Assembly: GCA_002420105.1 (NCBI GenBank)
Contig: DIHJ01000024.1
Coordinates: forward strand, 93,095 to 113,952
Direction of reading: 5' to 3'
Length of the DNA stretch: 20,858 nucleotides
Source: Nitrospira sp. UBA5699
GTDB lineage: Bacteria; Nitrospirota; Nitrospiria; Nitrospirales; Nitrospiraceae
The position numbers and the translations under genes are program-made. This document shows, one piece after another, positions 14,112 to 20,858 of the stretch. Position 1 is the stretch's first letter. Each line of letters begins with the position of its first letter. Under the pieces are notes generated by a model that was not told where the DNA came from, made no database searches, and saw only the letters and a program-made list of their open reading frames with translations.

Positions 14112-14148
14112 TGAAAACACAAGGGGCAGCGGATTGCTCCGCTGCCCC
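14112..14148 (-). terminator. Rho-independent terminator of the cupredoxin-like gene
   Basis: On the minus strand GGGGCAGCGGA, loop GCAA, then TCCGCTGCCCC (stem 14148-14123): a perfect 11-bp stem with a GNRA loop, followed by TTGTGTTTT. It starts 39 bases after the stop codon at 14187. Confidence 0.88.
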
Positions 14149-14186
14149 CTCGTTTCGCAGATCCTCTGCTCGGAATGCAGAACGGC

Positions 14187-14981
14187 TTACTTGATTTCAG
14201 CCTTGAGGTTGGCCGTTCCGCCTTCCGGAACTTCCACCTCGAACTCAATCTTCTTACCCTTGGCTGCGAACGGATGCCAGGCCACCACTTTGTGCTTGCC
14301 GGCCGGCACATCCTTCAGTTCGAAGGATCCGTCTTCCTTGACGACCGCGAAATGACCGTTGGTCACCGGGAGGAAGAAGGACTGCATGAACTCGTGCTGG
14401 TCGCACTGCAACCGGTAATAGCCTTCCTTCTCGGCGCCGCCGCGGAAGGTCACCGGCTTCTCGAGCTTGTCGCCCTTCTTGGCCAAACCGATGTTGAAGC
14501 CGGTCGCAGAGGTGGAACCCTTCACGGTGAAGCTGTGGGGGTTGTGCAACACACCCGCGACGGACTTGGGATCATCCGGATCGGCATCCTTGTTCTCAAC
14601 CTTGAATGCCTTGTTGTTGACGACAATGCCGCTGAACGGCAGGAATTCGCAGAACTCCGCGGTCACTTCGGTGCCCGCGTAACCGTCCATGAAGGCCTTG
14701 TCTTCGATGTCGGTCACGGCCACCACCGCGCCCTTGAGCCCGCCGTCCTTGCCGACTTCAATGGTCGGCATGTAGCGCTTGTCTCCATCGACGAGAGCCT
14801 TGTTCGGGTTCTTGGGGCAGAACTTCGGGTTCGGGAACTTCGCGAAGGAGAACTCCTTCTTTTCCGACTTCCCGGCAAAGGTCACCTTGCCGGCGATCGT
14901 TCCGCCTGCAAACGAGGTGAGAGGCGCCGCGACGAACGCGACGGCTGCCACGCCAAATACGATTGATAACGCACTCTTCAT
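14187..14981 (-). CDS. Exported cupredoxin-like protein with carboxypeptidase-regulatory-like tail
   Basis: 264 aa. Signal peptide at residues 1-25 (cleavage near SFA-GG). A possible type 1 copper site is visible: His146 or His149 (LHNPHSF) plus Cys193, His196 and Met199 in CDQHEFM, a C-x2-H-x2-M spacing. Two more cysteines (55 and 111) are shared with the homologous gene at 17223-18149 and may form a disulfide. Residues 208-262 form a beta-sandwich tail (GHFAVVKEDGSFEL ... GKHKVVAWHP) like carboxypeptidase regulatory domains. ATG 14981 has AAGGAGG upstream. The gene has its own strong promoter and a terminator, so it is a single-gene unit, perhaps highly expressed. Likely role: periplasmic electron carrier or copper-binding protein; copper binding is inferred. 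Confidence 0.83.
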   Translation of the reverse strand: MKSALSIVFGVAAVAFVAAPLTSFAGGTIAGKVTFAGKSEKKEFSFAKFPNPKFCPKNPNKALVDGDKRYMPTIEVGKDGGLKGAVVAVTDIEDKAFMDGYAGTEVTAEFCEFLPFSGIVVNNKAFKVENKDADPDDPKSVAGVLHNPHSFTVKGSTSATGFNIGLAKKGDKLEKPVTFRGGAEKEGYYRLQCDQHEFMQSFFLPVTNGHFAVVKEDGSFELKDVPAGKHKVVAWHPFAAKGKKIEFEVEVPEGGTANLKAEIK

Positions 14982-15029
14982 GTGACTGCCTCCTTGTGAT
15001 TAACTAACCGCCCTGATTGCTCACTCACT

Positions 15030-15064
15030 CGTTCCCTCTTTCCCACCGGCCAGTGAGAGGAACG
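15030..15064 (-). other. Possible leader hairpin upstream of the cupredoxin-like gene
   Basis: CGTTCC (15064-15059) can pair with GGAACG (15035-15030), with CTC/GAG extending the stem past a bulge. It lies in the approximately 145-base leader between the promoter and the ATG at 14981. Function unknown. Confidence 0.3.
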
Positions 15065-15133
15065 TGGGAACAGCATCCCCTCTGGTGTACTCGATCGACG
15101 ACATGCTGGCGAGGCTGTTTTGGACCGAGTATG

Positions 15134-15161
15134 TATATAGAATCCTACCGTACCCTGTCAA
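15134..15161 (-). promoter_or_regulatory. Sigma70-type promoter of the cupredoxin-like gene
   Basis: TTGACA at 15161-15156 matches the -35 consensus exactly. TATATA at 15139-15134 is 16 bases away, and TATACA at 15137-15132 gives an alternative with 18. This AT-rich patch lies in the otherwise GC-rich gap after the HEAT-repeat gene and drives the gene starting at 14981. Confidence 0.72.
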
Positions 15162-15193
15162 CCGTAAACAAGGGGGCGCCGCTCACGGCATTC

Positions 15194-16570
15194 TCATTTT
15201 CCCGGTCCCCGCTTGTTCAGGATATGGACGAGTGCGCCGGCCGCCGTCGCCCGCACGGCATCGTCCTCATCGTGGAGCTTCTGCTTGAGGAGCGGCAGCA
15301 CATCCTCCCCTCCGATATGACCGAGGGAACGGGCCGCCGCGATTCGCGGCCGGGGAATGGGATCCTGGAGCAACACCTCGAGAAATCCGACCGCCGCTTC
15401 CACGTTGTTCCCCTCCGCCCGGCCGAGCGCTCGGCCGGCGGCGGAGCGCGAACCGGGATCCTGCTGCTGCACCAGATGTCGGACGACAGACGCCACCGAC
15501 CGGAAGGGCTCATTCAGGCGGAGCAACGCCGACACGGCCGCGGCTTGCACGACGGGATTCCCCTCCTCCATGGCTTCCTTAAGCGCCGGCACGGCGGACT
15601 TATCTCCCAACTCTCCCAGACTGACGGCGGCGGAAGTCCGCACAGCGGGGATTTTATCCTTCAACAACGTTTCCAGTTCCCGTACGGCCCCGGACATCCC
15701 CAGATCGCCGAGCGCCGCCGCCGCCGCGCCACGGACCGACGGCTGGGGATGCTTCAACGCCTCCACGAGGACCGGAAACGCGCGGGGATCCTTCAACTCA
15801 CCGAGCAGCCGCAACGCAGAGGCCCGCTCTTCGGGATTCATCGCGCCGGCGGTCCGACGGATCTGATCCCAGTACTTGGTGTGGCCGAGAGAAACCAGTC
15901 CCGCCGCCGCCGCCAGCTGGACGGCGCCCTGCTCGTCTTTCAACCCCTGTTCAAGCAGCGGACGTACGCCGGGATTCTTCGTCCGTCCCAGCGCCTTCAA
16001 CGCGGCCGCTTTCACCATGCCCGCCTGATCGTCCAGGGCCTTGACCAATTTCGGCGACCGGCGGCCCTCTTCGGTCAGACTGAGGCCCTCCACGACGAGC
16101 GCGCGCACCACCCCGGACCCGTCGGTCAATCCGTCCTCCAGATAGGGCAGGGCTTCGCGCGCCCCGATTTCCTTGAGCGCCGAGTAGGCGGCTCCGCGCA
16201 TCTGTTCCCGCATGTCCTTCATCAACACGACGATGAATCCGATCGCCACCTCGCGCAGGAGCGCCGGATCGTCGCGCTTGAGGACCTCGGAGAACTTGTC
16301 GTATTCCCCCAACGCTTCTTTGGGATTTCCCGCGCCGAGGAGTGAACGGACCTTGAGACGGCGGATGTCGGGCGCGGCAGCCGTCTCCTGATCCAGCTTC
16401 GCAAGTTCTTCGAGAACCTTCTGATACTCTTTCCTGTCGTAGAACTGCTGGAGGCCTTTGGGAACGGCCGCGGCATTTCCGGCGAAAGACGACGAGGCCG
16501 GCAGCGCCCCGCCCCACATCCACGCCACCAACAACGCACCCGCACCGTACTGCACGAACAGACGCCTCAT
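15194..16570 (-). CDS. Exported HEAT-repeat protein
   Basis: 458 aa. Residues 1-30 form a signal peptide (hydrophobic core GALLVAWMWGGALPA). Residues 35-90 look like a short TPR-type helical pair (QFYDRKEYQKVLEELAKL, GNPKEALGEYDKF). From about 95 to the end come about eleven HEAT repeats of about 31 residues, with the PBS-lyase-like pattern of LGDLG or LGELG turns, as in VRGAAAAALGDLG and VRTSAAVSLGELG. HEAT solenoids bind other proteins; here it would act outside the cytoplasm. The gene starts 10 bases after the LolA-like gene and closes the three-gene operon. No enzymatic motif was seen. A scaffold or assembly role for the neighbouring copper-type proteins is inference from position. Confidence 0.88.
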   Translation of the reverse strand: MRRLFVQYGAGALLVAWMWGGALPASSSFAGNAAAVPKGLQQFYDRKEYQKVLEELAKLDQETAAAPDIRRLKVRSLLGAGNPKEALGEYDKFSEVLKRDDPALLREVAIGFIVVLMKDMREQMRGAAYSALKEIGAREALPYLEDGLTDGSGVVRALVVEGLSLTEEGRRSPKLVKALDDQAGMVKAAALKALGRTKNPGVRPLLEQGLKDEQGAVQLAAAAGLVSLGHTKYWDQIRRTAGAMNPEERASALRLLGELKDPRAFPVLVEALKHPQPSVRGAAAAALGDLGMSGAVRELETLLKDKIPAVRTSAAVSLGELGDKSAVPALKEAMEEGNPVVQAAAVSALLRLNEPFRSVASVVRHLVQQQDPGSRSAAGRALGRAEGNNVEAAVGFLEVLLQDPIPRPRIAAARSLGHIGGEDVLPLLKQKLHDEDDAVRATAAGALVHILNKRGPGK

Positions 16571-16580
16571 AATCCCCCGA

Positions 16581-17201
16581 CTACGGACGACTCAACCTTG
16601 TCGCTGACCCCGGACGTTTCTTATACCCGGGCGGCGCATCGAAATAATACCCCGGCTGCGACGAGAGTCTGATCCGCTCATATTCAAACGACCAATCACG
16701 ATCCCGGCTGACCAGCTTGAGCACGATGCCGGCCTCCTTATCCACCCATTCATAAAACCGTTCGACCCGCCCGTGATGATCGGTCCGCACCTCGTACAAC
16801 TGTGCGGCCCGGCCGGCGGCAGCGGCATCGCCGACCAGCGTCCGCTCCCGTTCTCCAGGCAGCGCGGCGTGAAGCGGAAGCATGTCGTCCGGGTCCAGCG
16901 GCGTGACCAGCAGTTCTTTCTGCTGCGCGAGAACATACCAGGTTTCGGACTGATCGAGCCGGATGATTTCGATTGCGGCGTAGCCGTACTCGGTCCGGAT
17001 GGCATACTTGTATTCCAGCCGCAGCCGATCGCCCTTCGAAAAGACCTGCGCGTGATACCGTTTCCCGTTGACCTGTTTGACGAGACTTCCGGAAAAGTCC
17101 GGTGAGAAGACAGGATCTCCGGCAGCCACCGAAGCCCCCGGCAGGACGGTGGCACAGAGCAGACCTATGGCAAGGAAGACCGACTCCCTGGCCCTCCTCA
17201 C
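16581..17201 (-). CDS. Exported LolA/DUF4412-like protein
   Basis: 206 aa from GTG 17201, preferred because GGAGG lies 6 bases upstream and the result begins as a neat signal peptide (VRRARESVFLAIGLLCATVLPG). An ATG at 17216 adds five residues but has no ribosome site. The mature part shows the beta pattern of the LolA/DUF4412 outer-membrane-sorting-like group: RLRLEYKYAI, AAIEIIRLDQSETWYVL, LYEVRTDHHGRVERFYEWVDKEAGIVLKLVS and a closing YYFDAPPGYKK. Such proteins have a half-barrel that holds lipid or other hydrophobic ligands. It lies 21 bases after the cupredoxin-like gene. The match is by pattern only, and the specific role is unknown. Confidence 0.78.
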   Translation of the reverse strand: MRRARESVFLAIGLLCATVLPGASVAAGDPVFSPDFSGSLVKQVNGKRYHAQVFSKGDRLRLEYKYAIRTEYGYAAIEIIRLDQSETWYVLAQQKELLVTPLDPDDMLPLHAALPGERERTLVGDAAAAGRAAQLYEVRTDHHGRVERFYEWVDKEAGIVLKLVSRDRDWSFEYERIRLSSQPGYYFDAPPGYKKRPGSATRLSRP

Positions 17202-17222
17202 AGGAGACCTCCCCATAAATGA

Positions 17223-18149
17223 TCAGTGCTGACGTTCGACGAACGGCTCGATCTCGACGGTGTACCCCAGCGTTTCCGGACCGAAGCGGGGGTTGTCCAT
17301 GACTTTGTAGGCGGAACGGCTTCCCTTCGGAGCCGGTAAGGAGAGCGGTTCGACGAGTTTCCCATCCGGCTGGATTCTGACCGTCCTCGTCACGCCCGGC
17401 CCCGTCTGCGGATGCCAGACCACCAATTGGTAGGTCCCAGGAGGAATGTTCTCGATGGTGAATTTTCCGCTTGCATCGGTCAGCGCGTAGTAGGGATTGT
17501 TCACCGCCATCGCCCAGCTTTCCATGTAGGCATGGAAACCGCATTGCATATAGAACGTCCGGCGCCCCTTGTTCAAATAGACCGGACCGACCAGCGATTT
17601 TCCGGGAGCGTGGTTGTGAATGGCGTGCAGATCCCCTCGATGGTGTTGATGATTCATGACCAGCGGCGTGTTGAACAGGACCCGCGCGCCGGCTTCGAGG
17701 GAGGTCTCGTAGCCCTGGATGTCGTGCATCACCGGATCCATGTTGATCACTTCGACCGCGTGCCCGTTGCGCACGACCGTCATGAAGGGCTGGAACATGC
17801 AGTCCCTCGCTTCGATCAGCGGCACGGACATCTCGAACGGTTTGCCCGCCTCGACGCCTTCCAGCAACACGATGGCGTCCTTCAATCCGCCCTGCGGACC
17901 GACGACGAAGTCGTGGAGCAGGCGCCAGCCCCGACCGTTCGAGATGCGGCCGCAGTAGGCCGGGTCCGGAAACGTGATGAGATTGAAGCCTTTCGGTTCG
18001 GGCACCGGGCCGTCGAGCCTGACGGTCCCCTCGATGACGCCGCCGCGCTCGACGTCGATGACGTCATAGGCCGGCGCCTGCCCGGCCAAGAAAACTACAA
18101 CGCCGGTCGCAACCGCACCGCATAGACCCGACAAGAATGTCTTCTGCAC
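17223..18149 (-). CDS. Exported cupredoxin-like protein with His-rich insert and carboxypeptidase-regulatory-like tail
   Basis: 308 aa from GTG 18149, set by AAGGAGGAG upstream and by the signal peptide that begins there (hydrophobic core GLCGAVATGVVVFLAG). The frame stays open to 18440, but that extension crosses the terminator of the previous gene and is not real. A copper-type site like that of the gene at 14187 is visible: His142 in NMDPVMH and Cys203, His206, Met209 in CGFHAYM. Cysteines 66 and 117 match Cys55 and Cys111 there. A His-rich insert at 167-180 contains six His. Residues 220-265 form the carboxypeptidase-regulatory-like tail (FTIENIPPGTYQLVVWHP). First gene of a tight operon with the LolA-like and HEAT-repeat genes. 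Likely a periplasmic copper-binding or electron-transfer protein. Confidence 0.83.
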   Translation of the reverse strand: MQKTFLSGLCGAVATGVVVFLAGQAPAYDVIDVERGGVIEGTVRLDGPVPEPKGFNLITFPDPAYCGRISNGRGWRLLHDFVVGPQGGLKDAIVLLEGVEAGKPFEMSVPLIEARDCMFQPFMTVVRNGHAVEVINMDPVMHDIQGYETSLEAGARVLFNTPLVMNHQHHRGDLHAIHNHAPGKSLVGPVYLNKGRRTFYMQCGFHAYMESWAMAVNNPYYALTDASGKFTIENIPPGTYQLVVWHPQTGPGVTRTVRIQPDGKLVEPLSLPAPKGSRSAYKVMDNPRFGPETLGYTVEIEPFVERQH

Positions 18150-18395
18150 GTGCGCTCCTCCTTGGTTACAAGCGTGTACGGCACCTGAAGAGCCCCGGTC
18201 GCCCTGCCCTTCGCCGACGTCCCGCGTCTCGGGAAGAAGCGAACCATCGATCTCGTGCTGCTGCACCGGCGCCGCCGACGCAGTGACCGCGAACGAAGCA
18301 CGGCGGCCATAGGGAAGGTCTTGATCACTCCGGCTCGACGCCGCCGATGAGAGCGACCGAGCTTCAACCGCTGCATCGTACCAAAAGCCCGCTCC
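18150..18395 (-). other. Non-coding leader region, no clear signal
   Basis: Between the terminator and the GTG at 18149 nothing is recognised apart from the ribosome site next to the start. No good -35/-10 pair was found, although the terminator upstream implies that the cupredoxin-like operon needs a promoter here. The open frame across it is attributed to high GC. Confidence 0.4.
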
Positions 18396-18430
18396 AAAGA
18401 AAAAGGGGGAAGCCGAAGGCTTCCCCCTTT
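18396..18430 (-). terminator. Rho-independent terminator of the multicopper oxidase gene
   Basis: Minus strand: AAAGGGGGAAGCC, loop TTC, GGCTTCCCCCTTT, then a T-rich tract (TTTTTCTTT read through the stem end). The 13-bp stem is perfect. A second small hairpin, GCCTCTC/GAGAGGC at 18444-18460, lies between it and the stop codon at 18468. Confidence 0.93.
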
Positions 18431-18467
18431 CCTTCTCCACCCTGCCTCTCAGCGAGAGGCGGTAAGA

Positions 18468-20858
18468 TTACCTCGCTGCCACGGGCATGACACGCGCCGC
18501 GTCCTCGACCGACGCGCTCTTCATCCCTGCTCCGGCGCCGGCAAGCGGGAGCAACCGCTGGTCGCCCGCAGGCAACACGCGGAGATAGCCCCACTGTCCG
18601 GACTGGGAGTACGGCAACCGCTGGTTGCTGTACACGTAGTCGCCCGGCAGGCGATAGGGTCCGCCGGCCGAGGGGATGAAGGCATCCAGCGTTTCGGACC
18701 CGGAGTACTCGACCACGCTGATGTGGTCGGCTCCGCGCATGAACGGCTCGATCGGCCACTCATGCTTTTCGACGCTGAACATCCCGTTCTGTTCGTTGCT
18801 GGCTCCGATCACGTGAATGCGCACGGGATCGCCCGCATGCGATTCGATGATCGGCGTCGCCGGATCTTCCGGCTTGTCCGCCTTGCACGGCTGGAACACC
18901 TTGCCGAGCGAACAACCCTGCTCTTCGCGATACTTGTACGGTTCGGACCGGTAGTTGACGCCGGTCAGACCCGCCACGTTCTGCACGTAGGGCATGAAAC
19001 TCGTGCCGATGATGTTGTCTTCGTCCTGGAAGAACAACGCCACGTCACGGTAGTTCGCCCGCGTTTCGTTGCCCGGCACCGAGCGATCGATGATGACGTC
19101 GGCGGCCCAGGCATTCTTGTTCGAAAGATCGGCGCCGGTCCTCGGGTCCCGATACTTGGAGCCCTTCGGTCCGACCACCACCGCGCCGAACAAGCCGTTG
19201 CGGGGATTCGTCATCACGTTGCCCCAGTCCCACACCAGCGAGGTCGTCTCGCCGTTGAACGGATCCGCATAATACGTGTAGGTCCGTTCGGCACCGGGCG
19301 CGATCGTCTGATCGCCGGGATTGTTTCCGACGTTGGCGCCCAGCGAGTCCTTCGGATCGAAGGTCAGACCGATCGCCGAGAAGGACGCCTTGCTGTCCTT
19401 CATCTTGTTCTTCAGATTCACCTTCACGCAATCCCCGACGTTCACGCGGAGCGTAAGCGGCATGGGCTGCGCGCCGCCGGACACCTTGGCGACGTCTTCC
19501 TCCAAGGCATAGATCTTCGCGTCCGGATTGGTGATCTGGATCTTCCGCTCGAAGTCCACTTCGATGGACTCGGGCGCCTTCTGGTTGAACTTCATGCCGG
19601 GATAATCCAACGCCACGACATTGAAGCTCTTCACCGGGGCGTCGGCCGGGCACACCGGCAGCGCCTTCGGAATTTCACCCTTGACCGAGAACCCGGCCGG
19701 CAGTTTCTTCAGGTCGGCCTGTTCCTTATCGTAGACACGGATGATGCCCCAGCCGCCTTCGGAGAACTTCGAGGAGCGGCCGTTGAAGTGGATGTAGTCG
19801 CCGGCTTGATGCCGCGGTCCACCCGCTTCAGGCACCACGAGATCGTAGCGTTCCGCGATCCCGATGTGGATCGAGTTCTTGCGGTTCGCATCGGCGGCGT
19901 AGCGCTCCGACCAGAACGTATGGCCCGAAATGGTCCAGACCATCGATTCGTTCATCAGCGTATGGAGGAGACGAAACACCATGGTGTCTCCCACGTACGC
20001 TCTCAAGGTCGGCGTGTACGGATCGCCGTGAATCTGGCTGTTGAACGCCTGCGACACATCCGGATTGGTGGCCAACCGCTGCGCGATCGGCCCCGCCCGG
20101 AAGTTCAAGCCGCTGCCGGTGGTGTGCGTCCCGCCGTTCAGGAACGGCATCGGCGTCATGTAGAGCTTTTCCGGCATCATGAACGAGACGGTCTTGCCCG
20201 CCTCGAGCGCCACCTCGACCGGCTGTCCGGGAGGATTGCCCGCCGTCACGATGTTGACGGTGTGCGGCACGGTGTCGTGCACCTGCACCATCAATTCACG
20301 GAAGCTGTTGTTCACGCCATGGCCGACCGGTTCGTTGGTGTGAATGTCGGCGATCGGTCCGCTGCGGACCGGCTTGCCGGTCTTCGGATCATGATAGGTC
20401 GATCCGACCGGTTCGGCGATGAAGGTGCCGAAGCCGCCGTGCGGCCAGGTGGTCGCGCCGAACGCGTGATCGTGCCAGAACACGGTCCCCACGTCCGCAT
20501 CGACCCAGAACCGCTGCCGGACGAATTCCACCGTCACGATGTCGTTCGCCGGATGATCGTTCTTCAAGCCCTTCGCCAAGGTGATCTGGTTGCCCTTGAT
20601 CGCCTTGATGCGGGCGATTTCGTTACCCTTCACATTATCCGCACCGACCAGAAGCAGAATGCCCGGATGGTACTGGCCGGCATTCTTGACGGTGATGGTG
20701 GTCGCGCCCTTCTTGGTCGCGCCGGTCAACACCGTGTTCATCGGGGCCGGAAGGCCCTTCTTGTTCTTCTTCTCCAGCATCGTGAACGGACGAACCGACT
20801 GCTCATAGGAGAAGCCGGTGATCACCCCGTCCGACGCCTGGTTGTCGAACTGCAGGAA
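18468..20858 (-). CDS. Large multicopper oxidase, MnxG-like (5' end outside window)
   Basis: 796 codons are visible and the frame is open to the right edge (FLQFDNQASDG precedes the first in-frame GTG at 20825), so the true start lies outside. Copper-site remnants: FWHDHAFG (an HxH pair) with TWPHGGFG behind it, GGTHTTG, and ISGHTFW. Between YEQSVRP and FWVDADVGTVFWHDH there is an insert of about 75 residues with a beta-rich pattern. The C-terminal cupredoxin domain has RIHVIG and EKHEWP but ends in YVYSNQRLPYSQSGQWGYLRV, where ordinary multicopper oxidases have HCHxxxH. No HCH occurs in the visible part. Such large oxidases act in the periplasm on metals (for example MnxG-type Mn oxidation) or other small reductants. 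A terminator follows at once. The family call is by pattern; the substrate is unknown. Confidence 0.85.
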   Translation of the reverse strand, partial: FLQFDNQASDGVITGFSYEQSVRPFTMLEKKNKKGLPAPMNTVLTGATKKGATTITVKNAGQYHPGILLLVGADNVKGNEIARIKAIKGNQITLAKGLKNDHPANDIVTVEFVRQRFWVDADVGTVFWHDHAFGATTWPHGGFGTFIAEPVGSTYHDPKTGKPVRSGPIADIHTNEPVGHGVNNSFRELMVQVHDTVPHTVNIVTAGNPPGQPVEVALEAGKTVSFMMPEKLYMTPMPFLNGGTHTTGSGLNFRAGPIAQRLATNPDVSQAFNSQIHGDPYTPTLRAYVGDTMVFRLLHTLMNESMVWTISGHTFWSERYAADANRKNSIHIGIAERYDLVVPEAGGPRHQAGDYIHFNGRSSKFSEGGWGIIRVYDKEQADLKKLPAGFSVKGEIPKALPVCPADAPVKSFNVVALDYPGMKFNQKAPESIEVDFERKIQITNPDAKIYALEEDVAKVSGGAQPMPLTLRVNVGDCVKVNLKNKMKDSKASFSAIGLTFDPKDSLGANVGNNPGDQTIAPGAERTYTYYADPFNGETTSLVWDWGNVMTNPRNGLFGAVVVGPKGSKYRDPRTGADLSNKNAWAADVIIDRSVPGNETRANYRDVALFFQDEDNIIGTSFMPYVQNVAGLTGVNYRSEPYKYREEQGCSLGKVFQPCKADKPEDPATPIIESHAGDPVRIHVIGASNEQNGMFSVEKHEWPIEPFMRGADHISVVEYSGSETLDAFIPSAGGPYRLPGDYVYSNQRLPYSQSGQWGYLRVLPAGDQRLLPLAGAGAGMKSASVEDAARVMPVAAR

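Noticed and set aside
14057..14311. 85-codon N-terminal extension of the methyltransferase
   Set aside because: It overlaps the end of the cupredoxin-like gene and its terminator, and the residues are Arg/Ser/Pro-rich without a family match.
18150..18440. 97-codon N-terminal extension of the cupredoxin-like gene
   Set aside because: It runs through the intrinsic terminator of the multicopper oxidase gene and has no signal peptide, whereas the GTG at 18149 has a strong ribosome site and a signal peptide.
20823..20825. GTG start of the multicopper oxidase at 20825
   Set aside because: The frame continues to the window edge with family-like sequence (QFDNQASDG), so this codon is internal.

Overview
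The window is about 60% GC and carries every credible gene on the minus strand. It looks like the genome of a Nitrospira-type nitrite oxidiser (phylum Nitrospirota). The main reason is a large fused cytochrome bd-like oxidase next to membrane-anchored c-type cytochromes; from memory, this protein family is a hallmark of Nitrospira respiration. The assignment is inference, because there is no rRNA or other marker gene in the window. No tRNA, rRNA, CRISPR array, insertion sequence or phage gene was seen.

Layout in the direction of transcription (high to low coordinates). (1) 20858-18468: the 3' part of a large MnxG-like multicopper oxidase, closed by a textbook intrinsic terminator. (2) 18149-15194: three exported proteins in a tight operon: a cupredoxin-like protein with a carboxypeptidase-regulatory-like tail, a LolA/DUF4412-like protein and a HEAT-repeat protein. 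(3) 14981-14187: a monocistronic exported cupredoxin-like protein, homologous to the first gene of block 2, with its own sigma70-type promoter and its own terminator. (4) 14017-5735: a long unidirectional run: O-methyltransferase, DUF420-like membrane protein, PCP_red-domain protein, an 8-helix membrane protein, a second bd-like oxidase (paralog B), DUF3047 protein, glycine-rich membrane protein and two membrane-anchored FGE-fold proteins. Its first three intergenic gaps hold small inverted or direct repeats. (5) 5680-1: a consensus sigma70 promoter (TTGACA-N17-TATAAT) driving two one-helix proteins of 41 and 40 aa, bd-like oxidase A (638 aa), a two-heme membrane cytochrome c, a one-heme membrane cytochrome c and a di-heme periplasmic cytochrome c that runs off the left edge.

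How the genes may work together (inference): block 5 looks like a complete respiratory complex in which soluble and membrane-bound c hemes feed electrons to a bd-like core that lacks the quinol-binding GRQPW signature. It would thus be a cytochrome c oxidase built on a bd scaffold. The two small proteins resemble CydX in size and topology only and are the least described part. Block 4 supplies a second, cytochrome-less core plus genes that could act in assembly or cofactor handling. Blocks 1-3 are periplasmic copper-type proteins that may handle copper or shuttle electrons.

Coding calls rest on frame continuity, Shine-Dalgarno sites, motifs and membrane topology read by eye. No database search was done.
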